From assembly GCF_000328475.2 (NCBI RefSeq), contig NC_026479.1, positions 124,001 to 188,000 on the forward strand: DNA of 64,000 nucleotides. The letters are read 5' to 3'. Each line of letters begins with the position of its first letter. Within the stretch, counting starts at the first letter, position 1. Under the pieces are notes generated by a model. The model had not been told where the DNA came from. It did no database searches and saw only the letters and a list, made by a program, of their open reading frames with translations. The position numbers and the translations under genes are program-made. This document shows positions 51,329 through 63,071 of this stretch, piece after piece. Origin of the DNA: Mycosarcoma maydis (Eukaryota; Basidiomycota; Ustilaginomycetes; Ustilaginales).

Positions 51329-53475
51329 GACGCTGGCGACTACAAGCCGATAAAGATCCTACCCAGCTGACAAGTGAGTGGACGCGACTGGGATCGTGAC
51401 CTGCACGCTACTAGAACCTACGTCGAACGCATAGTCATACAGCAAGAAAAAGAAGATCTGCAAAAGTATAGTTTCCGGCACTTGAATGCGACCCGAAGCC
51501 TGAAGATAAGATTTGATGTACTTCAACGGTGCTGGTGCTGGTGCTGTTGCTAGGATCAGATTTGTGACGTTGGTGTGATGATTTGAGAAGCAGCTTTTGC
51601 AAACTGTAGAGAAAAGCGTGCACTCAGTGATGTTCGAGTGATTGGTGGTACGGGATTGGGAAAAGGTGGGGTGGAAAGAGGTTGCAGTGGAGATGGTGGA
51701 GACGATGGTGGAGGTGAGACAGAGAGAGACAGAGAAGCGTTTAATTCGTAATTAGCTAGCAGAAGCACAAACTGACACTCACCAGTCACAGACGTCAAGT
51801 TTCAAGGCGGTTAGCCAGTCAAAGCGAGCAATCGCGGAAATTACAAAACAGTCACGAGTTGAGCCTCTCTCTCATGACTGTCTTGAAAGATATACGTGAT
51901 ACGTGATACGTGCTGCCACCCTGTCAAAGTCACGAGTACACCGACGTGCGACAACGGACCACACGATAACGTGTAACGTGGTTGTACATGTATTTATACC
52001 GTTCACTGTTGGACAGTGACAATCGTGAATCACGAATCACGAATCACGATCGCAGATGGCCTTTTCAATGTCACGGATCGCACTAGCTTGCGTGTTGAAT
52101 CGACGGCAAGACTCGTCCAGCTGCTAGCATACGGCAACTTTCCATTCCAGCACTCAAGAAAGGCAGCAGAGCCCTGATGCGCGCACACGGCAGTACCAGA
52201 CAGATTGTGTCACGAATGCACGATCCTGAATGCTGATCATCAGATTTGGGCAAATCGTGAAATGATCCAGGTTGGCTGCAGAGTTACTGAGACAGCGTAG
52301 CAAAGTCGGCTTTGCCAATTCATCAGATGTCAGCTGTCTTGCCATGTTCGCCTCGCTGTCTCTTTGAAGTGCAACACGTTGATATGGCTGCAATTGCGTG
52401 GATGTTTGAGCAGGCTTGGACCAGAGGCGAGTCCAACTGAAACAATGCCAAAGGGTGGCTTGGAGCATCATGTGTCATGTACGCCTTAGACACCAGTACG
52501 AACAGGGATAAGACCCACCGTTCTCGTCCAGCAGTCTTTCTCTCGCTGCTCTCTCTATCTCTTTGCAAGCTTGATAAAGTGTATCGCGGCGATGGACCTC
52601 AACCTCAACGTTGGCCTTGACATTCGTGATTGTGTTTCGTTCTCCTCCTCGGGCATGACAGCGTCGTAGCGCTCTTTCAATATGCAGCAGCACCGCAGTC
52701 CTCTTCTGCGACCGCGCTGAATTCCCGATGGGCTGCGAGCTACAGTGCTTACCAACCTGTTTGGAGCCACGCCGTATTCGAGGTCTGCAAGGTAAGTATT
52801 TTCACGCCGGATTGCGCATATGAACAGTGCTGTACCCTCTCAACGTCGGTGACTGTCAATGCAAATGCCGTTTTGCTCTACCTGATGCTTCGATTGCATC
52901 TCGGCGGCTGCCTGTGTATCTAGAGCCAGCAGCAAGCCAAGCCGAATGTGATTCAAGGTTCGGCATTCACGATTCGTGATTGTCTCACGTCGCGTTGCTT
53001 CTGAATGGTGGGCGAGCCACGTTCGCTCGATCCTCACGTGTCATATCGGCCATAATCACGAATATACGAGATTTCGGTTTCATATTCACGATTTTTAGTA
53101 CATGCTGTTGCTCTGGGAACGTGGACGTGTCAACCGTCACGTCTTGTCCTCTCTGCAGACCATCACGTTGCGCGGTCACCTTGATCTACGGTCTCGCTGC
53201 ATGCACGCCCCGCTTCGACACTCGGTCTCCTCTTGCACACTTGTCCTTGTTGGTCCGAGCGCCTGGATCACCTCCTTTTTCACCAACTGCCATCCCGCTG
53301 CTTCGACTCAGCTCGTCTCTCGAGATAGGTACTCACGGCTCAGTCTCATCCGAATCACAAATGTCAGGCGGAGCGAGCGCAGAAAGAGCGGTGTTTTTGA
53401 TTGACGCATGCTCTATCTCGATTCGCTATCTCGAATCTTCTGCTGGTTTAGACTGCTCTATTCTGCGCTGCGTTT
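51329..53475. repeat. 2.1 kb intergenic region with heptamers
   Basis: No gene is supported. Heptamer copies are at 52020-52052 (array), 52965-52981, 53055-53064 and 53085-53094. A GATACGTGATACGTG repeat lies at 51894-51911 and a (GCTGGT)n tract, reading GGTGCTGGTGCTGGTGCTG, at 51530-51548. Confidence 0.6.
52020..52052. repeat. Tandem CACGAAT heptamer array
   Basis: One inverted unit (AATCGTG) then four direct AATCACG units; the cleanest array of the family in the window. Confidence 0.85.
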
Positions 53476-56400
53476 TTACGAAGTTAGTCGGGTCTTGGGA
53501 GAGCTTTGGCCGCTCAGAGAAGCCGCGCTGCGATTGCCCTTGGGCATGCCCTTGAGACTGGGAGGAGCCATCATCGGTGGAGGTGCGCTGAACCACGGTC
53601 CTCCACTTGTCGCCGTCGCCACCGCCCACTCGCCGCGCTTGGGTGGCGCTGTCGGAGCCGGAGTGCGTGGACTGTATGCAGTCCTCAGACTGCTGCCTGT
53701 TCGCGGACTCGCGGTGCTTGTACTGGATCGCGAATCCGACGGCTCTGAAGATCGACGTGATGACTGTGCACCTGTGCCCTGTCTAGCTACTGCTTGTGCA
53801 CCCGATGTGTACATGGCAAAGTCGCTCGATGGCAGTGCTGGCGAAGGACCCGCGCTGCCTTTCGGTCCGAACACGGCTTCGGCTGCCAGTCGCTTGTACT
53901 CGGCCTTTTCCGCCTTCTTGCGCTCTTTTTCCTCCTTTTCGATCCGCTTGCGCTCCTTCTTATTCAGCATTGCGATCTCCTTGGACGAGAGATGCGTCAC
54001 GTCCCTCGAGATCTCGATCCCGTCCAATGGTGTCGACGATTGATGGTGACTGGCACCGGAATTGCTGCGATGCAAACTGGCCGCCAGACTCGTGTCCGTG
54101 GACAGACTGTGCACCGATGTAGATCGAGATACCTGCTCTTGCTCCGATCGAGGTCCATACGAATTCACGGGGAACTGCTCGCGGGCCGGTGAAGAAGCAG
54201 CCGAAGCTTGCATATATCTTCGGTTAGGGTCCATCGTCAATGCCGGCGAGTTGAGCGCCAACGACGTCACGCTCGCTCCCTTGCCGTCTCGCAATGGCAT
54301 CGAGTGCCGAGCGAGATGGAAGCCACTCGACCAGTCGTCGCCCGTCGTCGTCGTCGGCGAGACTGGTTTCGTGCTACAAGTCACGTGCGCACTTGCACTT
54401 GCACTAGCACTCGCGCTGGCGCGTCGGTCCGGCAGCGTGTTGCTGGGGTACGCATTCAAGTCTCCTAGTACCGTTCCGTCAGCCATGGTGCTGCTGTGAA
54501 AGCCGAGCGAACTGCCAGCGCGCACAGGCTCCATGGTTGGCACCTCTGGCAAGATTGGTGTGTTCGACGTCGTGTTACGTCCAAACAGGCTACGGCGCTT
54601 GCGAGCAAAGCTAGGCGCTTGCGCATCGCTGGCTTCCACTTCGCTCGAGACCAGTGTCAAGCCAGAGGGCATTGGGTCAGTGCTGCGATTGGCAACGTCA
54701 GGCGACGTAATCGCGATCGTGTACTTGTCCGTCTTGCCGCTCGAAAAGCTGTTTCCAAACGACATCTTGCGAAACGGCGTACTGGGCTGATCATCAAGCG
54801 ACTCGACTTCTCCACTCAGATAGACGAGCGCGCTGTCAGAGGCTGGAGCGTCGGACGATGACGAAAACGAATCGCCTCGACGGTCCGAGAAGCTTTGGTA
54901 GGTCGAATTTGGTGTCAATGGACCATGCGAGCTCGCCGCATCGGATCCCGCGCGTGACAAGGATGGCGACGGCGACGGCAACGGTAACGGCAGCAGAGGC
55001 GAAGGGCCGACACTGGAAAAACCACCAGTGGCTGCGCGAAAAGTGGAGCCGGACCCAGCTCGGAACTGGTTGGCAGACGAATGTGCGGATCCTACACCGT
55101 TGGAACCAGCGCCAGACTGAGAGGCAGAGCCGGAACGATCGTGCGTCGAACCTTCGCTGCGGCCCTGCGCCTGCTTCTCGAGTCCACTACCGCTGCCGCT
55201 CCCTGCATTGGGACCAGCGCCGTGCTTCTGGAGCCAGCGAGCAATGGCCATGACCACCCTTAGTGCGCGGATCTGCAGACCTTCGCAACCACAAAGCGAG
55301 GCAGCCTCGTAAAGGCAGACGGCGAGCCGATGTCTTTCCTCGGGATGCAGACCGAGCGACTCGGACGGGCGGAAGAGATCGAGACTGCTATGTTCGAAGC
55401 TGTCAAGGGCGTGCGTGATCGACGACGAGGGTGAGAGCATATCGCCGTGACGCGATAGTGTCGATGGTGCCTTGGGATGGAGATCGTCGGCGAGCGCCAC
55501 ATGAGCAGCGTGGCGGGCCCAAGACGCGAGACTGTCCATGTTGTAAGTTTTGGCCAGCACCATGAGAGCACACACAACAGCAGGATGTCGCTGCAGTGCG
55601 GTGCAGATGCGCAGCGTGTAAACAAATTGGAGCAATGCAAGCACCACCGGCAATGGCTCCGAGATCTGCAAGTGGCGGGGCTGAAAGCGCGGATCGCGGA
55701 CCTTTTGTTTGGCATCATGTGCGCCCACCTTGTTGGCTGAGGACACAAAGGGTGGATCTAGAGCCTCCTCTTCATCGTCCTCCTCGGCAAGGAACTCGGC
55801 AATGTCCTCAGGGATGATGCCCAAGCCGGATTGTTCCTGTGACGTCGGATAGGCGATTCGAAGGGTTCGCCTCGCTCTTCGGCGGTATTCGTCCATCTTA
55901 GATCTGAACCAGGGCCAACGCGCTTCGAGGATAGCACGATCGCAACCGATTCTGAGACCGTCCGAGCAGACGATTTCAAAGTCGCCGCGACCACCGAGGT
56001 TGAGAGCCTCGACCTCTTTTTCGAGGTTGCTCTGCATCTCAGCAGCCGATGCGCCAGGCACACGTTCCTCGGCCAAGGAGTGGGCTGCTTCGGCGCCGCG
56101 TGCAAGTGCTTGTGCTGAGGCCATGGCGGATGGTGCGGTCGCCGCAAGCTTGTCCAGGCCGAGTTGGACGGCGTCGTCGGAAAGGCCCGAGTAGGGAGGC
56201 TGGTAGATGCCCCAGGCCTCGAGCTCGAGCACCACGACGTGATCCCAATTGGTCTGGCGATGATTGTAGTCACTGACGAGGTCCCTTTCCTTGTGACCAA
56301 CAACGACGAGACGGTTCTTTGCAGGCCAAAGGAGCGCGCGATTCCAGCTTCCAGTCGAGAGAGCCGAACCAGACTCGATCCTAGACCAGACCATGGTAGG

Positions 56401-57696
56401 CAGATGCAGAGCCCAGACGGAGAAGCTCTGTGTTGCATTGGCGAGGTAGGTACCCGAGATGAGCAGATAGGGCCCGAGGAGCGCGCCTGTGGGGAAACGA
56501 AGGCCTGGAGGAAGCGTGACGCCGCCCATGTGGTTCGAACGGTCGTCTATCGAGACAAGCGCGCCAAGAGAAGATTGGGCAGCAGTAGCAGCATTGGCTT
56601 GAGATGGTGTGAGCGGTCCATCGATGTCGATGGCCGACTCTTGGGAAGCATTGGAGCCGCTGCGGCGACGTTGCTGTGTTCTGTGCGTGTCCTGGTTGGT
56701 GGCAGCGTCGGGTTGAACGGCGAGCACCTCGAGCTCTCGGCGAACATCGGTAAAGTTGTAATTCGAGTACAAATACACGGGTAGCGACTGATCTGGCGCG
56801 GGTGGACAGCTCATTGGCAGCGGATTTTGCTCGACCTTACCGGTCAACTTTTCTGCAGATTGATTACCCTGTGGTGTGGAAGTATTGGACATGGGAGTGG
56901 CATTGCCGGTGTCGGTGTTGTTCAATGGATCCTTGGCGCGAGGATAGCACTTTGCCTTTTGCCCATCCTTATGAAGGCATTTGGCGCCGACGGCGAGTGA
57001 GCGATAGCTGCCGCATTGCTTTTGGAAACGTTGTGCACCGATCCACCTGTTCTGCGAGAGACTAAAGAGATTGATTGACTCGACGTACTGGTTGGCAAGG
57101 TTCTGGCCTCCGATGATGGAGAGCGTGTCGCCCGACAGTGCAGAAAGATGGGCGTAACGAGGAGCGGGTCGTTGCGTGTCAGGCTGAGAGCTGGAGGATG
57201 GATCGTGTTGCACGATTGCACGAGGTGAAGCGACATCAAAAGTGTAATCCCATTGCTGGGTGGTGAGATCCAAGGCAAGCAATTCGTCAAGCACGCAGAG
57301 CTCTTCTGTGGGAGCGCTCCCAGGCACACCTGCGTCCTGGGAGCGGTGCGAATAGCCCATTCCGCCGAAAAAGATAATCTTGTTGTTCCAGAGATCGGCA
57401 GAGTGAAAGTAGCGCGGTTGCGGCTGTTGCAAAGACGGCTCAGCCGTGGCGAGTTTGGGTTTGGTGGTGGGAGTGAGTCTGGACCACCTCATCTCGTCGA
57501 GATCAAGCCGGTAGAGCGTGTTGACCATGCGACGGCTGCTAACCAGGCGTCCACCAAACAGATAGACCTGTGCACCCTTTGCTTGACCATGCTGAGATGG
57601 CTCGACTAGGGTAGCAGAAGCGCCAACGAGCGGTGGCGGCACATCACCGGAGCAAAGGTGAAGCCGCGAGGAAAGATTGGCGATGGAGGGATGCAT
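53476..57696 (-). CDS. Kelch-repeat and BTB domain protein, possibly Ral2-like
   Basis: The product is 1406 residues from the ATG at 57696. Kelch-type blades start at the N-terminus: AQVYLFGGRLVSSRRMVNTLYRLDL, ADLWNNKIIFFGGMGYS, LSIIGGQNLANQYVESINLF and, after a gap, LLISGTYLANATQSFSVWAL; most carry the diagnostic GG. A BTB-like segment follows near residues 590-760 (DFEIVCSDGLRIGCDRAILEARWPWFRSKM, then LLQFVYTLRICTAL). The last ~550 residues are Ser-rich and disordered, with a basic coiled segment (KKERKRIEKEEKERKKAEKA) near 1265. S. pombe Ral2, a Kelch protein needed for Ras1 activation, has a similar N-terminus, and LZTR1 is a more distant Kelch-BTB parallel. This assignment is tentative; the domains are not. 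Confidence 0.85.
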   Translation of the reverse strand: MHPSIANLSSRLHLCSGDVPPPLVGASATLVEPSQHGQAKGAQVYLFGGRLVSSRRMVNTLYRLDLDEMRWSRLTPTTKPKLATAEPSLQQPQPRYFHSADLWNNKIIFFGGMGYSHRSQDAGVPGSAPTEELCVLDELLALDLTTQQWDYTFDVASPRAIVQHDPSSSSQPDTQRPAPRYAHLSALSGDTLSIIGGQNLANQYVESINLFSLSQNRWIGAQRFQKQCGSYRSLAVGAKCLHKDGQKAKCYPRAKDPLNNTDTGNATPMSNTSTPQGNQSAEKLTGKVEQNPLPMSCPPAPDQSLPVYLYSNYNFTDVRRELEVLAVQPDAATNQDTHRTQQRRRSGSNASQESAIDIDGPLTPSQANAATAAQSSLGALVSIDDRSNHMGGVTLPPGLRFPTGALLGPYLLISGTYLANATQSFSVWALHLPTMVWSRIESGSALSTGSWNRALLWPAKNRLVVVGHKERDLVSDYNHRQTNWDHVVVLELEAWGIYQPPYSGLSDDAVQLGLDKLAATAPSAMASAQALARGAEAAHSLAEERVPGASAAEMQSNLEKEVEALNLGGRGDFEIVCSDGLRIGCDRAILEARWPWFRSKMDEYRRRARRTLRIAYPTSQEQSGLGIIPEDIAEFLAEEDDEEEALDPPFVSSANKVGAHDAKQKVRDPRFQPRHLQISEPLPVVLALLQFVYTLRICTALQRHPAVVCALMVLAKTYNMDSLASWARHAAHVALADDLHPKAPSTLSRHGDMLSPSSSITHALDSFEHSSLDLFRPSESLGLHPEERHRLAVCLYEAASLCGCEGLQIRALRVVMAIARWLQKHGAGPNAGSGSGSGLEKQAQGRSEGSTHDRSGSASQSGAGSNGVGSAHSSANQFRAGSGSTFRAATGGFSSVGPSPLLPLPLPSPSPSLSRAGSDAASSHGPLTPNSTYQSFSDRRGDSFSSSSDAPASDSALVYLSGEVESLDDQPSTPFRKMSFGNSFSSGKTDKYTIAITSPDVANRSTDPMPSGLTLVSSEVEASDAQAPSFARKRRSLFGRNTTSNTPILPEVPTMEPVRAGSSLGFHSSTMADGTVLGDLNAYPSNTLPDRRASASASASASAHVTCSTKPVSPTTTTGDDWSSGFHLARHSMPLRDGKGASVTSLALNSPALTMDPNRRYMQASAASSPAREQFPVNSYGPRSEQEQVSRSTSVHSLSTDTSLAASLHRSNSGASHHQSSTPLDGIEISRDVTHLSSKEIAMLNKKERKRIEKEEKERKKAEKAEYKRLAAEAVFGPKGSAGPSPALPSSDFAMYTSGAQAVARQGTGAQSSRRSSEPSDSRSSTSTASPRTGSSLRTAYSPRTPAPTAPPKRGEWAVATATSGGPWFSAPPPMMAPPSLKGMPKGNRSAASLSGQSSPKTRLTS

Positions 57697-60600
57697 TGTG
57701 GACGATGCTGAGGTGTTGAAGTATCTTGGAAGGATAGACTACCCCAGCGGGACGAGTAATGACGCTAGAAGCACAGAGTCGGAGACATGCAAGGGCTGCA
57801 AGATGAGGTGTTGGTGATGATGCCAGCGGTGCAAATGCTGATGATGGATGTGCACGTGTAGAAGAATGCTATAGAGGCTATGAGAGCATCGCAAGCGAGC
57901 GTGAGGTCAAAGTAGAATGATAGGATCGCTGCAAAGCTTGGTGCAACAGAGGCAGCGCGCCTGTGGACTTTGTTTCGGATTTGGGATGAATGGGCGTAGG
58001 GCCACGAGGTGTGCGAAAAGGGAATACAGTCACGGCCGTTTGACCAGAAATGAAGTCCTGTTGGGTGATACGAAACCGAACAAAAGGCGGCTGGGGACAG
58101 GAAACGAATGATTGAAAGCGTGCGAAAGAGAGAGATGGTGCAGGATGAAGAGCTGGACGTGGCTGAGTTGATACACAGCAGAAGGTGGTAGGATGATGTT
58201 AACAAAGAGTGGGTTGGAAAGATTCGGGATAAACTGAAGGTTGTCGCCGAGTTCGGATCGAGCTAGCGAGTCTGCGACTTGGACGGCGCTAAGATTTTGC
58301 GGCAAAGACGAACCAAAAAAAAAAAGCTAGAGATGAAGTAGCAAGGAGCAATACGGTGATTAAAAGACTCACGACTCGTCACTCTATTTCCATTCGTGAT
58401 TCAAGCGTGGAACATGGGTTCGAGTAAGTAGTTAGCACAAGCTTGTGCGTGCATACACAGACAGACACGAGAGTTGAATAAAGCGTGAAGCGCTGATTCA
58501 TGTCTGTCTCACCGTAGCTCGTGACGATTATGCGCGTGGCGACATGCGACGGTGCGACGTGCGAGTCACAGTTGCAGTAGAAAAGACATGTTAGGCTACT
58601 CGCTCAACCGCCACAACTCACGACTGTCACGTCGAAAGTCGGTTGCATTTACACGCTCGCGCTCTATTCGTGATTCAGAAAAATAAAATAAGGATAGCAA
58701 CGCGGTGCTCAGTATCTCATCTCGGTCCAGATCTGAGAACATCAGACCGACCACCGATTCGTGATTGGCCACTAACGAAAAAAAAGGGGCCAAAGAAGAG
58801 GGGAAAAACGAGGGTCCTCCTCGAGAATCACGAATCACGAATCACAAATCGTCGTGAGTCGTGAGTCGTGAGTATCATATCATCCGCCGAACCGAGCGAG
58901 AACAACGCGGTACGACTCACGACTCTCGGAACACACCAACAGATAAAAGTGAGACAGTGCAAGCTTTTTTGCCAGCTAATTTACAGCATATAGGGAACGG
59001 TTGCTTTTTTCATCTGTTGTAAACCACTTTCCTCGTTCAAATCCACGATTGTCACACGATGTTGTCTTTCTCGCGAGATTCGTGGGTGCATTCGTGATTC
59101 GTACTGTATCATGCTTCTTCTACTCACGCACATGCCGATCTTTGCGCTGTGACTCGCTCTTCGCAGGTGAGTGCACCAGTCAGGGCGTTTTTATGGGTCC
59201 TGTCACAGCGATGCTACCAGAACACGCAAGTGTTGCATCCGAGATCCTCTTTGTTACCCCTGAGTGTCATTGCAACCGACTGAATCGTCACATGCCACCG
59301 CAGCCGACCTTGAGCGCTGCACAGCTCTGCGTATACTGTAACTATTACTTTGTCGGTCTGTGCTCTTGTTTCAGAAACCGAACCAGAACGTTGTAAGCAC
59401 TGCCACTAGTTGCACGTGTGTGTGTGGAGACGGTAAAGCGCGTAGGCAAAAAGCTCTTCTGGCAATCAACTATTCGTGATCGTTACCCTCACTTTCAAAC
59501 CCAGCTGGCTGCCAATCACCACAGAGCTTCGGTGCCTCGCTTGAATCGTAGAGACGTGGTTCCAGATGGCACGCATCGGAAGCAAGCGTTGCGATTCGGA
59601 ATCGAGAATGTGAGAACTTGCGACCGTCAGTTTCTACTTCTCTCGGTCGATCCTTTCATGGCCATCCGACCAATCCGGTTGAGAACAGCGTCAGAACTTC
59701 GATTCGACTTGGTCTTCTTGTCGGTCATCGAGATCAAGACCGTGGGAACTTCCGTATCTCCCTCGAGGTTCCTCGTTCGTTCCATGCGAGGCGTGTCTCT
59801 CTGCTCGGCACGGCTGTCTAGGTGGTCGGTCGTCTTGTCTCTGTTCGCTTACACAGTGATTCCTGTTGCGGACCGCAGCTGGACCGTCCAAGCCTCAAGC
59901 TTTTGGCTCCGTCGGACGTCGGTGTCAGGATCGCGACCCGAAATTCGTGTCACGTCTCCTGTCACCATTTCTCGGTCCGCTGGTGGAAAACGATGGCAAC
60001 TTGGCCCGAGCAGCCGTCGCAATGGAGCCAAGCCCTAACTCAAGTATTCATCATCCGTCTCACAAAGGCAGTGCGAACAAGTACAGACAATGGACACAAG
60101 CTGATCTCATCGATTTCGCTTCAAAAGGTTCGATGGTTAGCCTCGCTTAGACGTTAGCTTGTCATTTCGAGCTGCAACACAGTATTTTGTGGTCTCGGCT
60201 AAGCATCGCTCGCATGGCACACAGAACTTTCTTCCAAACGCTTTCAGTGCCTGAGCTCGACGACGCTCAACGCTCGTGGCACATGTAGCCACCAAGATCA
60301 GTGAACCACGAATCAACTTGTCCCCCGGTTTTTCTTTCTTTTTCTTGGGTCTCGCGTGCGACCACACGCCGAAGATGTGTGCGGCAAAAATCGCCGCGCG
60401 ACCCAGGTGGATGGCCGACCGTGCAAGCAAGCTCACCTCTGTCTTCCCTGTTTCTCGGCGAGACTGCTTTTCACATTCACATTGCGATGAGGTGAGCCAG
60501 AGACGAAATCAGCACATCGACGATCTCAAAGGAACGACTCGGATGGGCGACGTTGGCGATTCCATACCGCGCGATCTGGCAAGCACGAGGAATCTTGGTT

Positions 60601-61796
60601 CATGCTTGTTGTCGCTGAATGCAAATCTTTGCTACGGTGTCATGCGGTCGCGAGCACAAGTGCCGTGGCTGACATTCTCGCACGGTCAGCCCGAATCACG
60701 ATTGCACAGCATGCATGCTGCAATCTGTGTCGCAATCTTCCTTGTCACTTTCAGCTGAGTCCAACTCGTGACTCTGCTTGGTTGCTTGTTTCTTCGAGAA
60801 ACCGGTTGACAGCAGCCATTTTTGATTCATTTCCTTTGTCATAATCACGAATCGTGAATTGTACATGATGAGGCACAGTTCGGATGGCACTCCACTGATA
60901 CCTTCAGGAAGCAAGCAGGCAATCTTCTGTGAGATTGACTCAAATGAGTCGAGACTTTGTTCGCAAGCTTCGCACTGGACTTGAGCCTCTCAAAGCTGTG
61001 GTTGGTTGCTACAACCGCTGCATGGCAAAGCCCGTGACGGCACGATGTGATACAACATGCAAACCTTTGCGCGCGTGACACAGCCAAACTTCCCCAGCAA
61101 CGCTGCCGTGTGCTGGTCAAATAATGTACCTAACTCACGCTGACTAGCCTACAGCCAATGAACCGTGGAACGCTTCTTCAAATCGTGAGCCCAAAATGGG
61201 GCTGTCCACATGAAGCGGATATGCACACTTGCTTTAATTGTGTTTGCCAGGCCAGGTCTCCTTGAGGCGTTCTCCTGCCGACAAACCCCTTTGTCAAGAT
61301 CGACCGAACAGGGCAACAGCAAACTCGTCGAGATGGCTGCTCGTCTTTTTTTTTTAGCTAAAGTTAGCGCTTGTCCTGAGCCACGCTCTCGACGATTCGC
61401 CCCCCTGCCTTCGATCTTGGTCGAGTTTTGGGAATGTTTGGCTAATTTGAACTCGATCCTAATGGCATCAAGTTGGCAGCCACGCATAGTCTCGCTAATT
61501 ACAACCATTGGCTTGGTCTCGCCTCCTGGTAACCAGGCAGAGCTTCCTGCATGACCATGCGCTTGACCTCTCTCGTCGGTCGTGTAACTAGCTACGAAAA
61601 TTGACCGAAGCGCCAGACCCGAGCAGATCCGCCTGCACCTTAAGACTCTGTCTGAAATCGCACCTCGTCTGGCGCCAGCGTCGCGTACAGCACGAGATGG
61701 CAGACACGATCCGTTCCAGAGTCAAACTTCTATATGCCAACGCTGTCAATCCTTGCATGCATTATAATTACACTCTTGAGACACACTATCATAAGC
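57697..61796. other. 4.1 kb intergenic region
   Basis: No gene with a credible start, length and composition could be identified. Heptamers recur at 58376-58402, 58616-58625, 58668-58676, 58824-58874, 58910-58925, 59043-59051, 59092-59104 and 60843-60860. Overlapping open frames at 59418-60157 on the plus strand exist in all three frames, which argues against any of them. Poly-T occurs at 61347-61356. Confidence 0.5.
58824..58874. repeat. Mixed heptamer array
   Basis: AATCACG units (three) run into the variant GTCGTGA (four units, CGTGAGTCGTGAGTCGTGAG). It shows the CACGAAT and CACGACT variants side by side. Confidence 0.85.
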
Positions 61797-61901
61797 GGGC
61801 CAATCGTATAGTGGCTTATTATGCTGTCTTAGGGCATTTCCTTCCTCCATAAGGTTGCACTAAGTTGACAGAGGTCCCCGGTTCGATTCCGGGTTGGCCC
61901 C
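61797..61901 (+). tRNA. tRNA-Pro(AGG) with a 31-base intron
   Basis: The acceptor GGGCCAA pairs perfectly with TTGGCCC. The D arm is GTAT-AGTGGCTTA-TTAT, the anticodon stem is CTGTC/GACAG, and the loop TTAGGG places anticodon AGG (wobble I) at 61831-61833. The intron is 61835-61865 after position 37, the variable loop is AGGTC, the T arm is CCCGG-TTCGATT-CCGGG (perfect B box) and the discriminator is C73. T6 at 61903-61908 is the pol III terminator. Splicing would need the tRNA endonuclease and a ligase like the one at the start of the window. Confidence 0.94.
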
Positions 61902-63071
61902 CTTTTTTCTCTCTTTTTTGTGACTTGATATTGCTTTTGATTCTGTCATATAAGTAGTTACTCTATATTCGTGATTCGTACTTGGCTCCATCATCTTAAT
62001 ACTGCCAACATTAAGTAGAATGACGAGTGAGTGACTAGAAAGCTTACGGCTGGATAATTGCGACAGCATACACTCGTCTCACGGAGCCAGGTCTGTTGGA
62101 ATGATCGGCCCCCGTAAGGTACAAGGCGAGCTTGCAAAGGAGGCCACGGCCGGCTGGATCGACCATCCGATATAGTGGATTAAGTTATCAGGCAAGCTAG
62201 AGTCGAGATGAAGCTGTCACACACGCGAGGTTGCATTGCAGAAATCGAGGAATGGTGACCGACGTGAGCGTGAAGAAATTCCGAGGAATGTCAAATTGCG
62301 CGTCTGTTTGAGAAACACAATCGTGAATGCGGTTGAGTGACATGTGCCACACTTCATGCGTTGCGCGCTGTGCGTCCTGCGGACAGATTGGCTCGTTCGT
62401 TAGCAAATCCTGCGGAGAGCTGGTGTATGTTGCTACAATCACATCCAAGAGTCAGTTCTGCTTTCGTCTTTAACATAGGGAGTCAAGAGCAGTTCGCTTA
62501 CCGAGCATTGCTTCGAGCGGAGGTTTGACTAGGCTCACAAGATGGTCTGTGGCCCCGAAGCGGACCTATAACAGAGGCTCGTTTGAAGCTTTGCCGATGA
62601 TGGACTCGAATGTGATCATCCAGGCTACAGGTATCCTGCTAGCCACACGTCTGCCAGTGCGTTTGAGAGCAACCATGCTACTGCTTCAGACGTACAGCCA
62701 TGTCAGGAACCATTTGCCGAAAATGCAAGGTGCGATACATATGCTGTTGACCGTGGTCTTCTGAAACAAGCCACTTGGACTTACTGCATGCTTGAGACAC
62801 TTTCCCAACGTGGGGAACTCTTCTACAAGGATGATCACTCCGAGGGCAGAGGACGCAAGAGTCGAATAAAAGAGGTAGAGGTATGGCAAAAGAGATTGCT
62901 GTGAGGCTTCCCCCGCATTTGTTTACTTTTCCCGCGCCCTAGCCCCATCTGCATCCTCTTTCCCCTTGGTATTGCTTTGGCCATTGCCAACAGTATCAAC
63001 CAGACTGTCCTCTTCACCACCAATCCGAACCTTGTCTGATCACATACTAGCACATCTACAGCAAACTAACA
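61902..63071. other. Intergenic region
   Basis: The region between the tRNA and the last gene contains heptamers at 61967-61978 and 62319-62329. Open frames here lack good starts. The last 150 bases are C-rich with short CAT/CCT motifs, a probable leader of the secreted-protein gene. Confidence 0.55.

Noticed and set aside
59418..60157. Overlapping open frames of 94-206 codons
   Set aside because: All three plus frames are open over parts of the same bases and no motif is present, so none is preferred as coding.
61210..61554. 114-codon ATG-started frame with a signal-like N-terminus (MKRICTLALIVFARPGLLEA)
   Set aside because: It crosses a T10 run and lacks coding composition. A small secreted protein cannot be excluded but is not supported.
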